Positions 37,118-45,900 of a DNA stretch of 64,000 nt are shown in pieces (position 1 is the first letter of the stretch; every line of letters begins with the position of its first letter). The notes below the pieces were generated by a model that ran no database searches, was not told the origin of the DNA, and saw only the letters and a program-made list of their open reading frames with translations. The stretch comes from Pseudomonadota bacterium (GTDB lineage: Bacteria; Pseudomonadota; Gammaproteobacteria; Competibacterales; Competibacteraceae), in contig JAKLIY010000012.1 in the NCBI GenBank assembly GCA_022709365.1, positions 42,517 to 106,516 of the forward strand, given 5' to 3'. A program made the translations under genes and the position numbers.

Positions 37118-37149
37118 TTGTTTCACGCGAATGTTTTATATGAAACAAT
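37118..37149 (-). promoter_or_regulatory. dyad and shared motif upstream of alpA
   Basis: TTGTTTCA at 37118-37125 and TGAAACAA at 37141-37148 form a perfect 8-bp dyad. The right half belongs to GTTTTATATGAAACAAT (37133-37149), nearly identical to the motif before the rep-like gene. Confidence 0.5.
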
Positions 37150-37160
37150 TATTAATATAA

Positions 37161-37198
37161 AGCCGCCCTATAAAACAAAAGTTTTATAGGAGGGCTTT
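37161..37198 (-). terminator. terminator of the integrase gene
   Basis: CCTATAAAAC-aaaa-GTTTTATAGG (10-bp perfect stem), with flanking GCC/GGC pairing, lies 13 bp past the integrase stop. The T-rich tail is short, so termination efficiency is uncertain. Confidence 0.7.
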
Positions 37199-37210
37199 AA
37201 GCATAAAAAT

Positions 37211-38494
37211 TTAATTGGTAGCGCGCCTTAATGGAATAATTTTTTCTTCAAATCTGCTTAATTGAGCAACCGCTTTTGCCTTATGCTCCGGTGCGAGATG
37301 TGCGTAGCGTAGCGTCATCTTAATATCGGCATGTCCCATTAGTTCCCGCACCGTATTGAGATCAACTCCTCTCATTACTAAGTTGGAAGCAAAAGTATGG
37401 CGGAGATCATGCCAGCGGAATTCTTTGATACCCGCCATCTCCAGAACCGTAGTCCAAGATTTTTGTACATTGTCGATTTTTACACCTGTGCGACTTGGAA
37501 AAATCAAGCCGTTACGATCAAGTTCTTGTACTTTCCATTGCGTAAATACGCTCAAAGCTTCATGATTGAGGGGGATATGACGGGTTTTACCTGACTTGGC
37601 ATTGTCACCATGAACGGTCAATGACGCCCGATCAAAGTCAACATCCGCCCAGGTAAGCGCGAACAATTCACCTTGCCGGATACCCGTGTTAAGGCTGATA
37701 AGTACCATCGGCTTGAGATGGTGAGCATAAGCGGCTTCCGTTAGATCAACCTTCTCCACATAGCCACGATTTCGCCGCCATTGGTTGCCAGATTCCCGAC
37801 CTTGCCGTAACTGCTTTTCCCGTTTGTCCAGCGCATCCCGTAAGGCAGTCTCTTCTGTAAGATTCAGGTAGCGAACTACTTTGTTCCCATCGGCTCCTCC
37901 TTTCAGTTTGAGTTTGGCAAGGGGGTGTTCCGTGATGAGGTTCCATTCAACTGCTTTAGAGAGCGTCGCTTTGAATGCGGCAAGAAGACGATTTGTAGTA
38001 ACAGTCTTGATGCCCTCCTTCGCTCGCTTAGCTTTCCACTTTTCCACTTGCCAAGGTGTGATTTCCTCTAATGGGCTATCCCCAAATTCCGGGTAGAAAT
38101 GGGTACGCAGGCGCTGCAAGGTGTCACTTGCTGACTTCCGGTGAACCTTAACCCACGGCTCATATTCTTTATCAATGAAAGTCTTAAAAGTGTGACGCCG
38201 CCGTTCAGCTTCCGCTTTTGCCTTCGCCGCTCGCTTATCCGCATTGAGATCATGCCCCTGCCGAACGAGCGCTAATTTATCCTGAGCAATTTCCTTTGCT
38301 TGGTCAAGGGTGATTTGTCCGACCAGACCGATAGTAAACCGCTTACCGCGTCCGTACTCCAAGATATAGCTCTTTTCCCCCGATTTCTGTAAGCGAACCA
38401 TAAAGCCTTTGATGGTTTGATCGCGGTAGTCAGCGATCTCGCCAGTGGGTTTAATGGAATTCAGGAGCTTGTTGGTTAGATTGACAACGGGCAT
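37211..38494 (-). CDS. tyrosine site-specific integrase
   Basis: A 427-aa phage-type integrase. The N-terminal arm-binding domain (DUF4102-like: LTNKLLNSIKPTGEIADYRD and GYKSYILEYGRGKRFTIG-like segment) is followed by a core-binding SAM-like region near 95-190. The catalytic domain has Arg in TGIRQGELFAL, a Lys in SGKTRHIPL, HDLRH, GHADIKMT and the nucleophile Tyr in LRYAHLAP. All key residues are present. It should recombine the element at the tRNA-Met 3' end. An arm-type site lies 16 bp before its start, so the protein may repress itself. Confidence 0.92.
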   Translation of the reverse strand: MPVVNLTNKLLNSIKPTGEIADYRDQTIKGFMVRLQKSGEKSYILEYGRGKRFTIGLVGQITLDQAKEIAQDKLALVRQGHDLNADKRAAKAKAEAERRRHTFKTFIDKEYEPWVKVHRKSASDTLQRLRTHFYPEFGDSPLEEITPWQVEKWKAKRAKEGIKTVTTNRLLAAFKATLSKAVEWNLITEHPLAKLKLKGGADGNKVVRYLNLTEETALRDALDKREKQLRQGRESGNQWRRNRGYVEKVDLTEAAYAHHLKPMVLISLNTGIRQGELFALTWADVDFDRASLTVHGDNAKSGKTRHIPLNHEALSVFTQWKVQELDRNGLIFPSRTGVKIDNVQKSWTTVLEMAGIKEFRWHDLRHTFASNLVMRGVDLNTVRELMGHADIKMTLRYAHLAPEHKAKAVAQLSRFEEKIIPLRRATN

Positions 38495-38509
38495 TGGATG
38501 ATCTCCGGC

Positions 38510-38530
38510 TGAAAGTGCATGAGAAGTGCA
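38510..38530 (+). promoter_or_regulatory. right arm-type integrase site (candidate)
   Basis: A 21-bp block around AAAGTGCATGAGAAGTGC. It is a direct copy, with one mismatch, of the block at 30892-30912, and lies just upstream of the integrase start. Confidence 0.6.
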
Positions 38531-38632
38531 GCAACCATGAATAACAGTATCATTTCATGCAATTCAGTGCAATATATATACTTGATTTGCATTATTATAC
38601 CTGAATTCGATAGCGCTGGCTAGGAACATTAA

Positions 38633-38684
38633 CACGGCACTAATAATGCCGGTGTCGGTTGTTCAAGTCCACCCGTAGCCACCA
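38633..38684 (+). repeat. right attachment repeat (attR), tRNA-Met 3' fragment
   Basis: A copy of the tRNA-Met 3' half with two changes, one of them in the anticodon (CAT to AAT). The 5' half of a tRNA is missing, so it is not functional. Perfect identity over the last 24 bp. Confidence 0.9.
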
Positions 38685-38717
38685 CTAATCAATAAGTTAC
38701 ACCGAATTTTGCCGATC

Positions 38718-38837
38718 TCATTCGTCTAGGTATGACGAAATGCGGCTAGACATATCGATAGCTTCTAAAACAGCTACAGCATTCGGCGCATTCTCCGGCC
38801 AGTGGACGTAGCGCTTGGTCACAGTGTTGACTGTTGT
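38718..38837 (-). pseudogene. C-terminal remnant of a second tyrosine recombinase
   Basis: Within a 66-codon frame the last 39 residues (TVNTVTKRYVHWPENAPNAV..VLEAID) match the end of tyrosine recombinases: the Tyr of TKRYVH would be the nucleophile. The rest of the gene is missing. It lies 34 bp outside the attR repeat. It suggests an earlier element at the same tRNA site. Confidence 0.45.
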
Positions 38838-39024
38838 GACGCAAGACCTCCTGCGGCTAGCGGACCCGCCCTTGCATGATCCTGCTGGTGCTGCCGGCAA
38901 TACGGCTTTATACCCCATCGGCTGCTATGATCCCGCGCCGCCGCCCGACAGAGTGCGCAATCTATGGATGAGCCTGACGCATCATTCAGTACAATAGAGT
39001 CCTTTCTCAGGCGAGGCGCACTCC

Positions 39025-40401
39025 ATGCAGCAACTTTCAGTCGTGATTCTGGCCGCTGGCCAGGGCAAGCGGATGGTTTCGGATCTGCCCAAGGTTTTGC
39101 ATCCACTGGGCGGCAGGTCCTTGTTAGCCCATGTATTAGGCGCGGCCAGCCGCCTTGAAGCCGCCGTTCGTGTGGTCGTCTATGGGCATGGCGGCGAAGC
39201 GGTCAAAACCGCATTGGCCGGTGAATCGGGCGTGTTGTGGGTCGAACAGGCCGAGCAACTGGGTACGGGACATGCGGTGGCGCAGGCTTTGCCGCTGCTC
39301 GATGATGCTGGCGTCACCCTGGTGCTGTATGGCGATGTGCCGCTGATCCAACCCGAAACCCTGCAACCGCTGGTCGATGCGGCGCGGCAGGGCCAACTGG
39401 CGTTGCTCACCGTTGAATTAGCCGATCCCGCCGGCTATGGGCGCATCATTCGCGACGATCAGGGGCGGGTGCAGCGCATCGTCGAGGAGAAAGACGCGAC
39501 GCCGTCCGAGCGGTGTCTCTCCGAAATCAATACCGGGATTCTGGCGGTCGCTACGGCGAAATTGCGTGACTGGGTGGCCGGGTTGACCAACGAAAATGCC
39601 CAGGGCGAGTATTATCTGACCGACATTATCGCCCTGGCGGCGCGCGATGGCGTCCCCGTTGAACCGTTCACGGTGGCGGAGCCGCTGGAAGTGCAGGGCG
39701 TCAATGATCGTCGACAACTGGCCGCGCTGGAGCGGTTCCATCAGGCGCGGCAGGCCGAAATCCTGATGCGTAACGGCGCAACGCTGCTGGACCCGGCCCG
39801 GGTGGACGTGCGTGGTTCACTCAGCACGGGCCAGGATGTGGTGATTGATGTCAGCGTGGTGTTTGAAGGAACCGTGCGTCTCGGCAACGGAGTCAAAATC
39901 GGGCCATTCTGTGTTCTGAAGAATGCGATCATTGGCGATGATGTCGAGATTCTCTCGCATTGCCGGATCGAGGGTGCGGAAGTCGGAGCGGGCGCGCAGA
40001 TCGGACCCTTCGCCCGCCTGCGGCCGGACACCCGACTGGCGGCGGGCGTGCATATCGGCAATTTCGTCGAGACCAAGAAAACCACCATCGGCCCCGGCTC
40101 CAAGGTCAACCATTTGACTTATTTGGGTGACGCCGAAGTCGGTGCGGAAGTCAACGTCGGTGCCGGAACGATTACCTGCAATTACGACGGCGCCAACAAG
40201 CACAAGACCGTGATCGAGGACGGCGCGTTCATCGGCTCCAACAGTTCGCTGGTCGCCCCGGTGCGCATTGGCAGGGGCGCCACGATTGGCGCCGGTTCTT
40301 CGGTCAGCCGCAGTGTACCGGATGGCAGCCTGTGTCTAACCCGCGCCCAGCGTAAGGAAGTAGCGAACTGGGATCGACCGGTTAAGCCGAAGAAACTTTA
40401 A
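39025..40401 (+). CDS. glmU: bifunctional UDP-GlcNAc pyrophosphorylase / glucosamine-1-phosphate acetyltransferase GlmU
   Basis: A 458-aa cytoplasmic enzyme that acetylates glucosamine-1-P and couples it to UTP, giving UDP-GlcNAc for peptidoglycan and lipid A. The uridyltransferase half opens with VVILAAGQGKRM and has KVLHPLGG. The C-terminal half is a left-handed beta helix with repeated hexapeptides (GAGAQIGPFARLRP) and the active site region NFVETKK, then GAGTITCNYDGANKH. Length is standard. GAGG ribosome site before ATG 39025. It is the first host gene to the right of the element. Confidence 0.97.
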   Translation: MQQLSVVILAAGQGKRMVSDLPKVLHPLGGRSLLAHVLGAASRLEAAVRVVVYGHGGEAVKTALAGESGVLWVEQAEQLGTGHAVAQALPLLDDAGVTLVLYGDVPLIQPETLQPLVDAARQGQLALLTVELADPAGYGRIIRDDQGRVQRIVEEKDATPSERCLSEINTGILAVATAKLRDWVAGLTNENAQGEYYLTDIIALAARDGVPVEPFTVAEPLEVQGVNDRRQLAALERFHQARQAEILMRNGATLLDPARVDVRGSLSTGQDVVIDVSVVFEGTVRLGNGVKIGPFCVLKNAIIGDDVEILSHCRIEGAEVGAGAQIGPFARLRPDTRLAAGVHIGNFVETKKTTIGPGSKVNHLTYLGDAEVGAEVNVGAGTITCNYDGANKHKTVIEDGAFIGSNSSLVAPVRIGRGATIGAGSSVSRSVPDGSLCLTRAQRKEVANWDRPVKPKKL

Positions 40402-40420
40402 TCGGACGACAACTTTTCAG

Positions 40421-40453
40421 CCCTCCTCCCCTCCCGTGAGGGGGAGGGAGCGA
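40421..40453. repeat. GC-rich palindromic repeat between glmU and gltX
   Basis: CCCCTCCCgtgaGGGGGAGGG-type hairpin in the 68-bp gap. It belongs to the dispersed palindrome group. It could act as an mRNA-stabilising hairpin; there is no T-run. Confidence 0.6.
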
Positions 40454-40469
40454 CACTCTGGACGAATCC

Positions 40470-41867
40470 ATGGTTAAGACCCGTTTTGCCCCCAGTCCTA
40501 CGGGGTATCTGCATATCGGCGGCGCGCGCACCGCGCTGTTTTCCTGGCTGTACGCCCGCCGTCATGGCGGTCCCTTCGTGCTGCGCATCGAAGACACAGA
40601 TCTGGAGCGCTCCACGCCAGAAGCCGTCAACGCTATTCTGGAAGGTATGAACTGGCTGGGGCTGGATTACGATGAAGGGCCGTTCTACCAGACCCAGCGC
40701 TTTGACCGCTACCGCGAGGTGCTGCAATGGCTGCTACGCGAGGGTAAGGCCTATTATTGCTATTGCACCAGGGAAGAACTGGAAGCGCTGCGCGGCGAGC
40801 AGATGATCCACAAGGAGAAACCGCGTTATGACGGTCGCTATCGCGACTATCAGGGGCCACCGCGTGATGGCGTGGAGCCGGTGGTGCGCTTCAAAAATCC
40901 CCTGGAAGGCGAAGTCGTGGTCACGGATCTGATTCGCGGCAATATCGTGTTCCAGAACGCCGAACTCGATGACCTGATCATCGCCCGCGCCGATGGCACG
41001 CCCACCTACAACTTCTGTGTGGTGGTCGATGACATGGACATGGGCATCACCCATGTCATTCGCGGCGATGACCATATCAACAACACCCCCCGGCAGATCA
41101 ATATCCTCCGGGCGTTGGGCGCGCCAGTTCCCTTCTATGGCCATGTACCGATGATTCTGGCGCCGGACGGGCAGAAGCTGTCCAAGCGGCATGGCGCAGC
41201 CAGCGTCATGGAATACCGCGATCTGGGCTATCTGCCGGAAGCGGTGTTGAATTATCTGGTGCGGCTGGGCTGGTCGCATGGCGATCAGGAGATTTTTTCC
41301 CTGGATGAGATGAGCGAATTATTCGATCTGAGCGGATGCAACAAAGCTCCTTCGGCGATCAATCCGTCCAAGCTGATCTGGTTGAACAAGCATTATCTGA
41401 AGACCCTCGATCCTGTCCATGTCGCTCGTCATTTGAGCTGGCATGTCGGTCAATTAGGCATCGATCCCAGCGCGGGGCCGCCCTTGACCGAGGTGGTCAA
41501 GGCGTTCGCCGAGCGTTCTGATACGCTCAAGGACATGGCACAGGCTGCCTTATTCCTGTATCAGGACTTCGCGGATTACGAGCCGAAAGCCGCCAGCAAG
41601 AATCTCACTGCCACCGCTGAAGCGCCATTACGGCAACTGCGGGAGGCGCTGGCGGCATTGCCGGAATGGCGGGCTGCGCCGATTCATGAGGCGGTGAGAG
41701 GGGTGGCGGAGGCCAGTGGACTGGCGCTGGGCAAGGTCGCGCAGCCGTTGCGGGTGGCGGTATCGGGTACGGCGGTGTCGCCGCCGATTGATGTGACGCT
41801 GGAATTGCTGGGCCGGGCGAAGACGCTGACGCGGCTGGAGCGAGCGCTGGCGTACATTAGCGAGTGA
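40470..41867 (+). CDS. gltX: glutamyl-tRNA synthetase
   Basis: A 465-aa class I synthetase that charges tRNA-Glu. The ATP site motifs are [15 protein letters not shown] (HIGH type) near residue 5 and KLSKRHGA (KMSKS type) near 240. GVEPVVRFK and [13 protein letters not shown] catalytic core segments are present, and the C-terminal anticodon-binding helical domain ends normally. Length and all motifs are standard. The cognate tRNA-Glu gene lies 182 bp downstream. Confidence 0.97.
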   Translation: MVKTRFAPSPTGYLHIGGARTALFSWLYARRHGGPFVLRIEDTDLERSTPEAVNAILEGMNWLGLDYDEGPFYQTQRFDRYREVLQWLLREGKAYYCYCTREELEALRGEQMIHKEKPRYDGRYRDYQGPPRDGVEPVVRFKNPLEGEVVVTDLIRGNIVFQNAELDDLIIARADGTPTYNFCVVVDDMDMGITHVIRGDDHINNTPRQINILRALGAPVPFYGHVPMILAPDGQKLSKRHGAASVMEYRDLGYLPEAVLNYLVRLGWSHGDQEIFSLDEMSELFDLSGCNKAPSAINPSKLIWLNKHYLKTLDPVHVARHLSWHVGQLGIDPSAGPPLTEVVKAFAERSDTLKDMAQAALFLYQDFADYEPKAASKNLTATAEAPLRQLREALAALPEWRAAPIHEAVRGVAEASGLALGKVAQPLRVAVSGTAVSPPIDVTLELLGRAKTLTRLERALAYISE

Positions 41868-41883
41868 TCCTGAAAATTGGGGA

Positions 41884-41912
41884 TTGACGAACGCCAGGGA
41901 GTTTTTTAGAAT
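41884..41912 (+). promoter_or_regulatory. sigma-70 promoter of the tRNA-Ala gene
   Basis: TTGACG at 41884-41889 and TAGAAT at 41907-41912 with a 17-bp spacer. The tRNA begins 18 bp later. Confidence 0.8.
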
Positions 41913-41929
41913 GCTTTTCTCCGGTGAAC

Positions 41930-42005
41930 GGGGCCATAGCTCAGCTGGGAGAGCGCCTGCATGGCATGCAGGAGGTCGTCGGTTCGATCCCGTCTGGCTC
42001 CACCA
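41930..42005 (+). tRNA. tRNA-Ala(GGC)
   Basis: A 76-nt tRNA with GGGGCCA/TGGCTCC acceptor stem (one G-U pair) and encoded CCA. The anticodon stem CCTGC/GCAGG encloses ATGGCAT, anticodon GGC. The T loop is GTTCGATCC. Confidence 0.95.
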
Positions 42006-42012
42006 ACCTCAG

Positions 42013-42040
42013 CCGTCATTCACATGACGGTTTATTTTTT
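42013..42040 (+). terminator. terminator-like hairpin between two tRNA genes
   Basis: CCGTCAT-tcac-ATGACGG (7-bp perfect stem) followed by TTTATTTTTT. It lies 7 bp after tRNA-Ala and 9 bp before tRNA-Glu. Confidence 0.75.
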
Positions 42041-42049
42041 CTTCTCTAC

Positions 42050-42125
42050 GTCCCCATCGTCTAGAGGCCTAGGACATCGCCCTTTCACGGCGATAACAGG
42101 GGTTCGAATCCCCTTGGGGACGCCA
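42050..42125 (+). tRNA. tRNA-Glu(TTC)
   Basis: A 76-nt tRNA with GTCCCCA/TGGGGAC acceptor stem, discriminator G and encoded CCA. The anticodon loop CTTTCAC carries TTC. No clear promoter of its own is visible, because the terminator-like hairpin fills the gap before it. Confidence 0.95.
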
Positions 42126-42226
42126 TCTTTTTCAAGAGCTTGCTTATAGCCCCTTGCCGGTTTTGCCCAATCTATGGGTATGGATGGGCATGGATGCCTG
42201 TTGATTAAGCCGAGTTATCCACAGGC

Positions 42227-42259
42227 TTGATCCGCCCGCTCTGGCAGCGGGCGGATCAA
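42227..42259. repeat. 13-bp perfect inverted repeat after fabB
   Basis: TTGATCCGCCCGC and its exact complement, with a 7-nt loop, lie 12 bp past the fabB stop. It probably ends or protects the fabA-fabB transcript; a T-run is missing on the minus side. Confidence 0.6.
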
Positions 42260-42271
42260 TGGACAGCAGGC

Positions 42272-43489
42272 CTAACCCGCAAACCGCCGGAACACTAATG
42301 TGGCGTTGGTGCCGCCAAAACCGAAGCTGTTGGACATCACCACGTTCAGCTCCGCGTTATCGACCCGTTCCCGGACGATGGGCAGCCCTTCCGCCGCCGG
42401 ATCGAGGGTTTCAATGTTCGCTGAGGCGGCGATGAAACGGTTGTCCATCATCAGCAGTGAATAAATCGCTTCATGAACGCCCGCCGCGCCCAAGGCATGA
42501 CCGGTCAGCGACTTGGTGGCGCTGATCGGCGGGACATGGTCGCCGAATACCTCGCGGATTGCTTCCAGTTCCTTGGTGTCGCCCGCCGGCGTACTGGTGC
42601 CGTGGGTATTGATGTAATTCACCGGCTCGGTGACGCCTTCCAGGGCCAGCCTCATGCAGCGCATTGCGCCCTCGCCGGACGGCTGCACCATGTCATGCCC
42701 ATCCGAGGTGGCGCCGTAACCGATCAGTTCCGCGTAGATCCGCGCCCCGCGCCGCCGGGCGTGTTCCAACTCCTCCAAAACCACCAGACCGCCGCCGCCG
42801 GAAATGACGAAGCCATCGCGATTGGCATCATAGGGCCGCGAAGCTGTGTGCGGTGTGGCGTTGTATTTGGTGGACAGCGCGCCCATGGCGTCGAACAGGT
42901 GGGTCAGGCTCCAGTGCAGTTCCTCACCGCCGCCGGTGAACATGATGTCCTGCTTGTTCCATTGAATCAACTCCGCGCCATGACCAATGCAATGAGCGCT
43001 GGTGGCGCAGGCGGAACTGAGACTGTAATTGACGCCCTTGATCTTGAACGGCGTCGCCAGGCAGGCGGTCGTCGTGCTACTCATGGTTCGCGGCACCATG
43101 TACGGTCCGACTCGCTTCAACCCCTTGTTGCGCAGCAGGTCGGCGGCCTCGACGATGTTTTGCGGACTACCGCCGCCGCTGCCGGTGATCAGCCCAGCGC
43201 GGGGATTCGACACCAGGTCATCCGGCAATTGAGCGTCGGCGATGGCCTCGCGCATGGCCAGGTAGTTGTACGCCGCCGCATCGCCCATGAAGCGCAGCAC
43301 CTTGCGGTCGATCAGCGTCGCCAGATCAATCCGCAAAGGTCCGCGAACATGAGAACGCAGCCCCATTTCCTTGTAATCTTCCGCGTACTCCAAACCGCTA
43401 CGGCCCTGCCGCAATGATTCCAGTACGGCCCATCGGTCGTTGCCGATGCTCGATACGATACCGATGCCGGTCACTACAACCCGTCTCAT
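42272..43489 (-). CDS. fabB: 3-oxoacyl-ACP synthase I (FabB)
   Basis: A 405-aa condensing enzyme of fatty acid synthesis that is needed to elongate unsaturated acyl chains. [18 protein letters not shown] opens the protein. The nucleophile Cys lies in [13 protein letters not shown], and the two active-site His are in [11 protein letters not shown] and [13 protein letters not shown]. The tail [15 protein letters not shown] is standard. GAGGGG ribosome site before ATG 43489; the longer frame to 43591 lacks support. It follows fabA by 10 bp, the usual gammaproteobacterial pair. Confidence 0.96.
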   Translation of the reverse strand: MRRVVVTGIGIVSSIGNDRWAVLESLRQGRSGLEYAEDYKEMGLRSHVRGPLRIDLATLIDRKVLRFMGDAAAYNYLAMREAIADAQLPDDLVSNPRAGLITGSGGGSPQNIVEAADLLRNKGLKRVGPYMVPRTMSSTTTACLATPFKIKGVNYSLSSACATSAHCIGHGAELIQWNKQDIMFTGGGEELHWSLTHLFDAMGALSTKYNATPHTASRPYDANRDGFVISGGGGLVVLEELEHARRRGARIYAELIGYGATSDGHDMVQPSGEGAMRCMRLALEGVTEPVNYINTHGTSTPAGDTKELEAIREVFGDHVPPISATKSLTGHALGAAGVHEAIYSLLMMDNRFIAASANIETLDPAAEGLPIVRERVDNAELNVVMSNSFGFGGTNATLVFRRFAG

Positions 43490-43499
43490 GAGCAACCCC

Positions 43500-44015
43500 T
43501 CAAAAACCGTCAGTAGAGGTGAACAGTCCGACCCGCAGATCCTTGCCGGTGTAAATGGTCCGGCCATCGACCTCCAGAGTCGCATCCGCAATACCCATTA
43601 CCAATCTGCGTAAAATGACCCGCTTCATGTGAATGTGATATGTCAGTTTCCGGGCTTCGGGACAGACTTGGCCGGTGAACTTGACTTCACCGCAACCGAG
43701 CGCCCGGCCCCGGCCCGGCCCACCCATCCAGCCCAGAAAAAATCCCACCAGTTGCCACATGGCGTCTAACCCCAGGCAACCGGGCATCACTGGATCGCCG
43801 ATAAAGTGGCAACCGAAGAACCACAGGTCCGGATGAATATCCAGTTCTGCAACGATTTCGCCTTTGCCATATTGACCACCCTCGGAACCGATATGGACGA
43901 TGCGGTCAACCATGAGCATGTTCGGCAGCGGCAATTGGGCGTTGCCGGGGCCGAACAGTTCGCCCCGGGCGCAGGCGAGCAGTTCCTCGCGCGTGTAGCT
44001 GGATTGTTTGTTCAC
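43500..44015 (-). CDS. fabA: 3-hydroxydecanoyl-ACP dehydratase/isomerase (FabA)
   Basis: A 171-aa enzyme that dehydrates 3-hydroxydecanoyl-ACP and isomerises the double bond, the branch point to unsaturated fatty acids. [24 protein letters not shown] region contains the catalytic His and Asp; PNMLMVDRI and [14 protein letters not shown] are family signatures. Standard length. First gene of the fabA-fabB pair. Confidence 0.96.
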   Translation of the reverse strand: MNKQSSYTREELLACARGELFGPGNAQLPLPNMLMVDRIVHIGSEGGQYGKGEIVAELDIHPDLWFFGCHFIGDPVMPGCLGLDAMWQLVGFFLGWMGGPGRGRALGCGEVKFTGQVCPEARKLTYHIHMKRVILRRLVMGIADATLEVDGRTIYTGKDLRVGLFTSTDGF

Positions 44016-44137
44016 GAAAGTGAATACCTGGAGGGTTCAGTGAGGAAAAGAAACATTAAGCTGAACTCGAAATTATAAAGGTTTTTCCCCGTGGGTGGGC
44101 AATGAGTTTACGAGCGCTGGCCAGTGGAAGCAGGTGG

Positions 44138-44740
44138 CTATCCTTCCGGGCGATCCGTGCCAATCTTGTCCTCAGCGCCGGACAGTAAATTACGGATGTT
44201 GGAGCGATGCCGCCAGATCAGCAGGATTACCATGGCTAGAATAGCGACGTTATAGGCAGGCGGCAGGCTAAACCACCAGCCCAACAGCGGAGTCAGCGCC
44301 GCTGCGGTCAATGCGGACAGCGAGGAAATCCGCACCACAAAGGCCATGAACAGCCAAATGGCCAGCGCCACCAGCGCCACCGGCCAGGACAACCCGAGGA
44401 TCGCGCCGAAAGCGGTCGCCACGCCTTTGCCGCCTTCAAAGCCGAAGAACACCGGATAGAGATGACCAAGGAACGCCGCCAGCGCGGTCAGCGCCAGTCC
44501 GATCTCTTCCAGTCCGGCCAGTCGTGCGAATAACACCGGCAACAGACCTTTGAGGAAATCGCCGGCCAAGGTGATGGCTGCGGCTTTTTTACCGCCAAAG
44601 CGCAGCACATTGGTCGCTCCGGGATTGCGCGAACCCTCGCTGCGCGGGTCGGGCAAGCCCATCGCCCGGCAGACCAGGATGGCGGTCGAAATGGAACCGG
44701 CCAGGTAGCCGAGGACGATCGATGATAGAGTGATGAGCAT
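44138..44740 (-). CDS. plsY: acyl-phosphate:glycerol-3-phosphate acyltransferase PlsY
   Basis: A 200-aa inner membrane enzyme with about five membrane segments that adds the first acyl chain to glycerol-3-phosphate. The three PlsY signatures are present: GSRNPGATNVLR, GHLYPVFFGFEGGKGVATA and RHRSNIRNLLSG. ATG 44740 matches family starts; a TTG at 44755 is less likely. It lies upstream of fabA on the same strand (122-bp gap) and is divergent from folB. Lipid synthesis genes thus cluster here. Confidence 0.94.
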   Translation of the reverse strand: MLITLSSIVLGYLAGSISTAILVCRAMGLPDPRSEGSRNPGATNVLRFGGKKAAAITLAGDFLKGLLPVLFARLAGLEEIGLALTALAAFLGHLYPVFFGFEGGKGVATAFGAILGLSWPVALVALAIWLFMAFVVRISSLSALTAAALTPLLGWWFSLPPAYNVAILAMVILLIWRHRSNIRNLLSGAEDKIGTDRPEG

Positions 44741-44831
44741 GGAGAGTGACGCCAAACGCTTTGGAATGAAGGGAACAGGGCCGGATCAGGCCATTTTTCA
44801 CTAAAGATAATCCATCGCCCGGAAAACCGTC

Positions 44832-45191
44832 ATGGATATTATTTTCATTCACGAACTGCTGATTGAAACCATTATTGGCGTTCATCCCTGGGAACGCGAC
44901 CGGTGCCGAACACTGCGGCTCGACCTGGAACTGGGCGCTGATATCCACCCGGCGGCTGCGACCGACCGATTGGAGAATACGCTTGATTACCAAGCGGTGG
45001 CGCAGCGGGTCAGCGACTTCGCCGCCGCCAGCGATTTCCAGTTGGTGGAAACTCTGGCGGAACGGATCGCTGAATTGCTGTTACAGGAATTCGCCGTCCC
45101 CTGGTTACGGCTCACTCTGCACAAGCCGGGCGTACCTCTTGGCGCGAAGGCCGCTGGCGTCATGATCGAACGCCGTCGCCGAAGTTCATGA
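44832..45191 (+). CDS. folB: dihydroneopterin aldolase FolB
   Basis: A 119-aa enzyme of folate synthesis that splits 7,8-dihydroneopterin. MDIIFIHELLIETIIGVHPWERD is the standard N-terminus with the conserved Glu; LDYQAVAQRVSDF and VETLAERIAELLL and the KPGVPLGAKAAGV-like tail follow. Length is typical. It is divergent from plsY (91 bp), as in many gammaproteobacteria, and converges with the next gene at 7 bp. Confidence 0.93.
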   Translation: MDIIFIHELLIETIIGVHPWERDRCRTLRLDLELGADIHPAAATDRLENTLDYQAVAQRVSDFAAASDFQLVETLAERIAELLLQEFAVPWLRLTLHKPGVPLGAKAAGVMIERRRRSS

Positions 45192-45198
45192 TGCCTGC

Positions 45199-45900
45199 TC
45201 ACAACTGGCTCCATTGGGTGCGTCGTTGTTCCCGAATCTTCGGCGTCAACACCGCCGCCAGCAGGGCTACGCCCAGCAGCAAGGCGCCGATCAGGAACCG
45301 GATGTTGCCATTGTCGTCGCGCAACGCCTGATTTTCCTGCTGCACGACTTGCAGTTCCCGCTCCAGCGTGACCACCCGTTCCTGCAAAACCTTGTTGCGT
45401 TCATCAATCGCCACAGTGTCGGACGCCACTTTGCGGTATTGCGCCAGTTGCTGGCGCAGGCGCAACGCTTCCTCATAAAGCTGTGGATAGCTGAGGTCCT
45501 CCCCCTCAGGCCGGCTGACGACGTTATCCACATGTTGTTTGAGGTCAGAGTGCTGCGTTTGCAGCCGCTCCAATTGTTGGCGGACGCCCGCCAGTTGTTC
45601 CTGACTGCCCGGGGTATCGGTGAGTTGGGCGCTTTGGATCCAGCCCTTCACGCCCGCCGGGGTGCGAATTTGGGTGTAGCCTTTGGCCTTGTCGACCTTA
45701 AGCACTTCCACCCGAGAGCCGTTGTTCACTGAACCAATCACCTTATAGCGATTAGACGTACCTGCCCGCAAGGGCACCTCTACACGGTCGCTGACGTAGG
45801 CGGCGCTCGGGGCCGGACTCGGGATCCGAGTCTGGGCCTGGACCGGCGCAACAACCGCCAGAAACAGGGTCAATACCCATGAGGTGATCGATGTTTTCAT
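45199..45900 (-). CDS. TIGR04211-type SH3 and coiled-coil membrane protein (YgiM-like)
   Basis: A 233-aa protein. A signal peptide (WVLTLFLAVVAPVQA) is followed by a bacterial SH3 domain at about 35-95 (RVEVPLRAGTSNRYKVIGSV...VKGWIQSAQL). A long coiled coil follows at 100-200, and one membrane helix near the C terminus (FLIGALLLGVALLAAVL). It should be anchored in the inner membrane with the SH3 domain in the periplasm, probably interacting with the cell wall. Function is not established. Confidence 0.88.
   Translation of the reverse strand: MKTSITSWVLTLFLAVVAPVQAQTRIPSPAPSAAYVSDRVEVPLRAGTSNRYKVIGSVNNGSRVEVLKVDKAKGYTQIRTPAGVKGWIQSAQLTDTPGSQEQLAGVRQQLERLQTQHSDLKQHVDNVVSRPEGEDLSYPQLYEEALRLRQQLAQYRKVASDTVAIDERNKVLQERVVTLERELQVVQQENQALRDDNGNIRFLIGALLLGVALLAAVLTPKIREQRRTQWSQL

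Larger units (their letters stand above)
30837..38684. mobile_element. 7.85-kb integrative element in tRNA-Met
   Basis: Bounded by the tRNA-Met 3' half and its direct repeat. It carries a tyrosine integrase at the right end, an AlpA-like excisionase and a possible replication initiator. The whole stretch is clearly AT-richer than both flanks, so it came from elsewhere. It also holds unknown proteins, a methyltransferase remnant and an amber-interrupted gene. There are no structural phage genes and no conjugation genes, so it is a small integrative (possibly phage-satellite or plasmid-like) element. It could excise if the integrase and AlpA protein are active. Confidence 0.85.

Noticed and set aside
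38633..38684. Second tRNA-Met gene
   Set aside because: It lacks the 5' half and has a changed anticodon; it is the attachment repeat.
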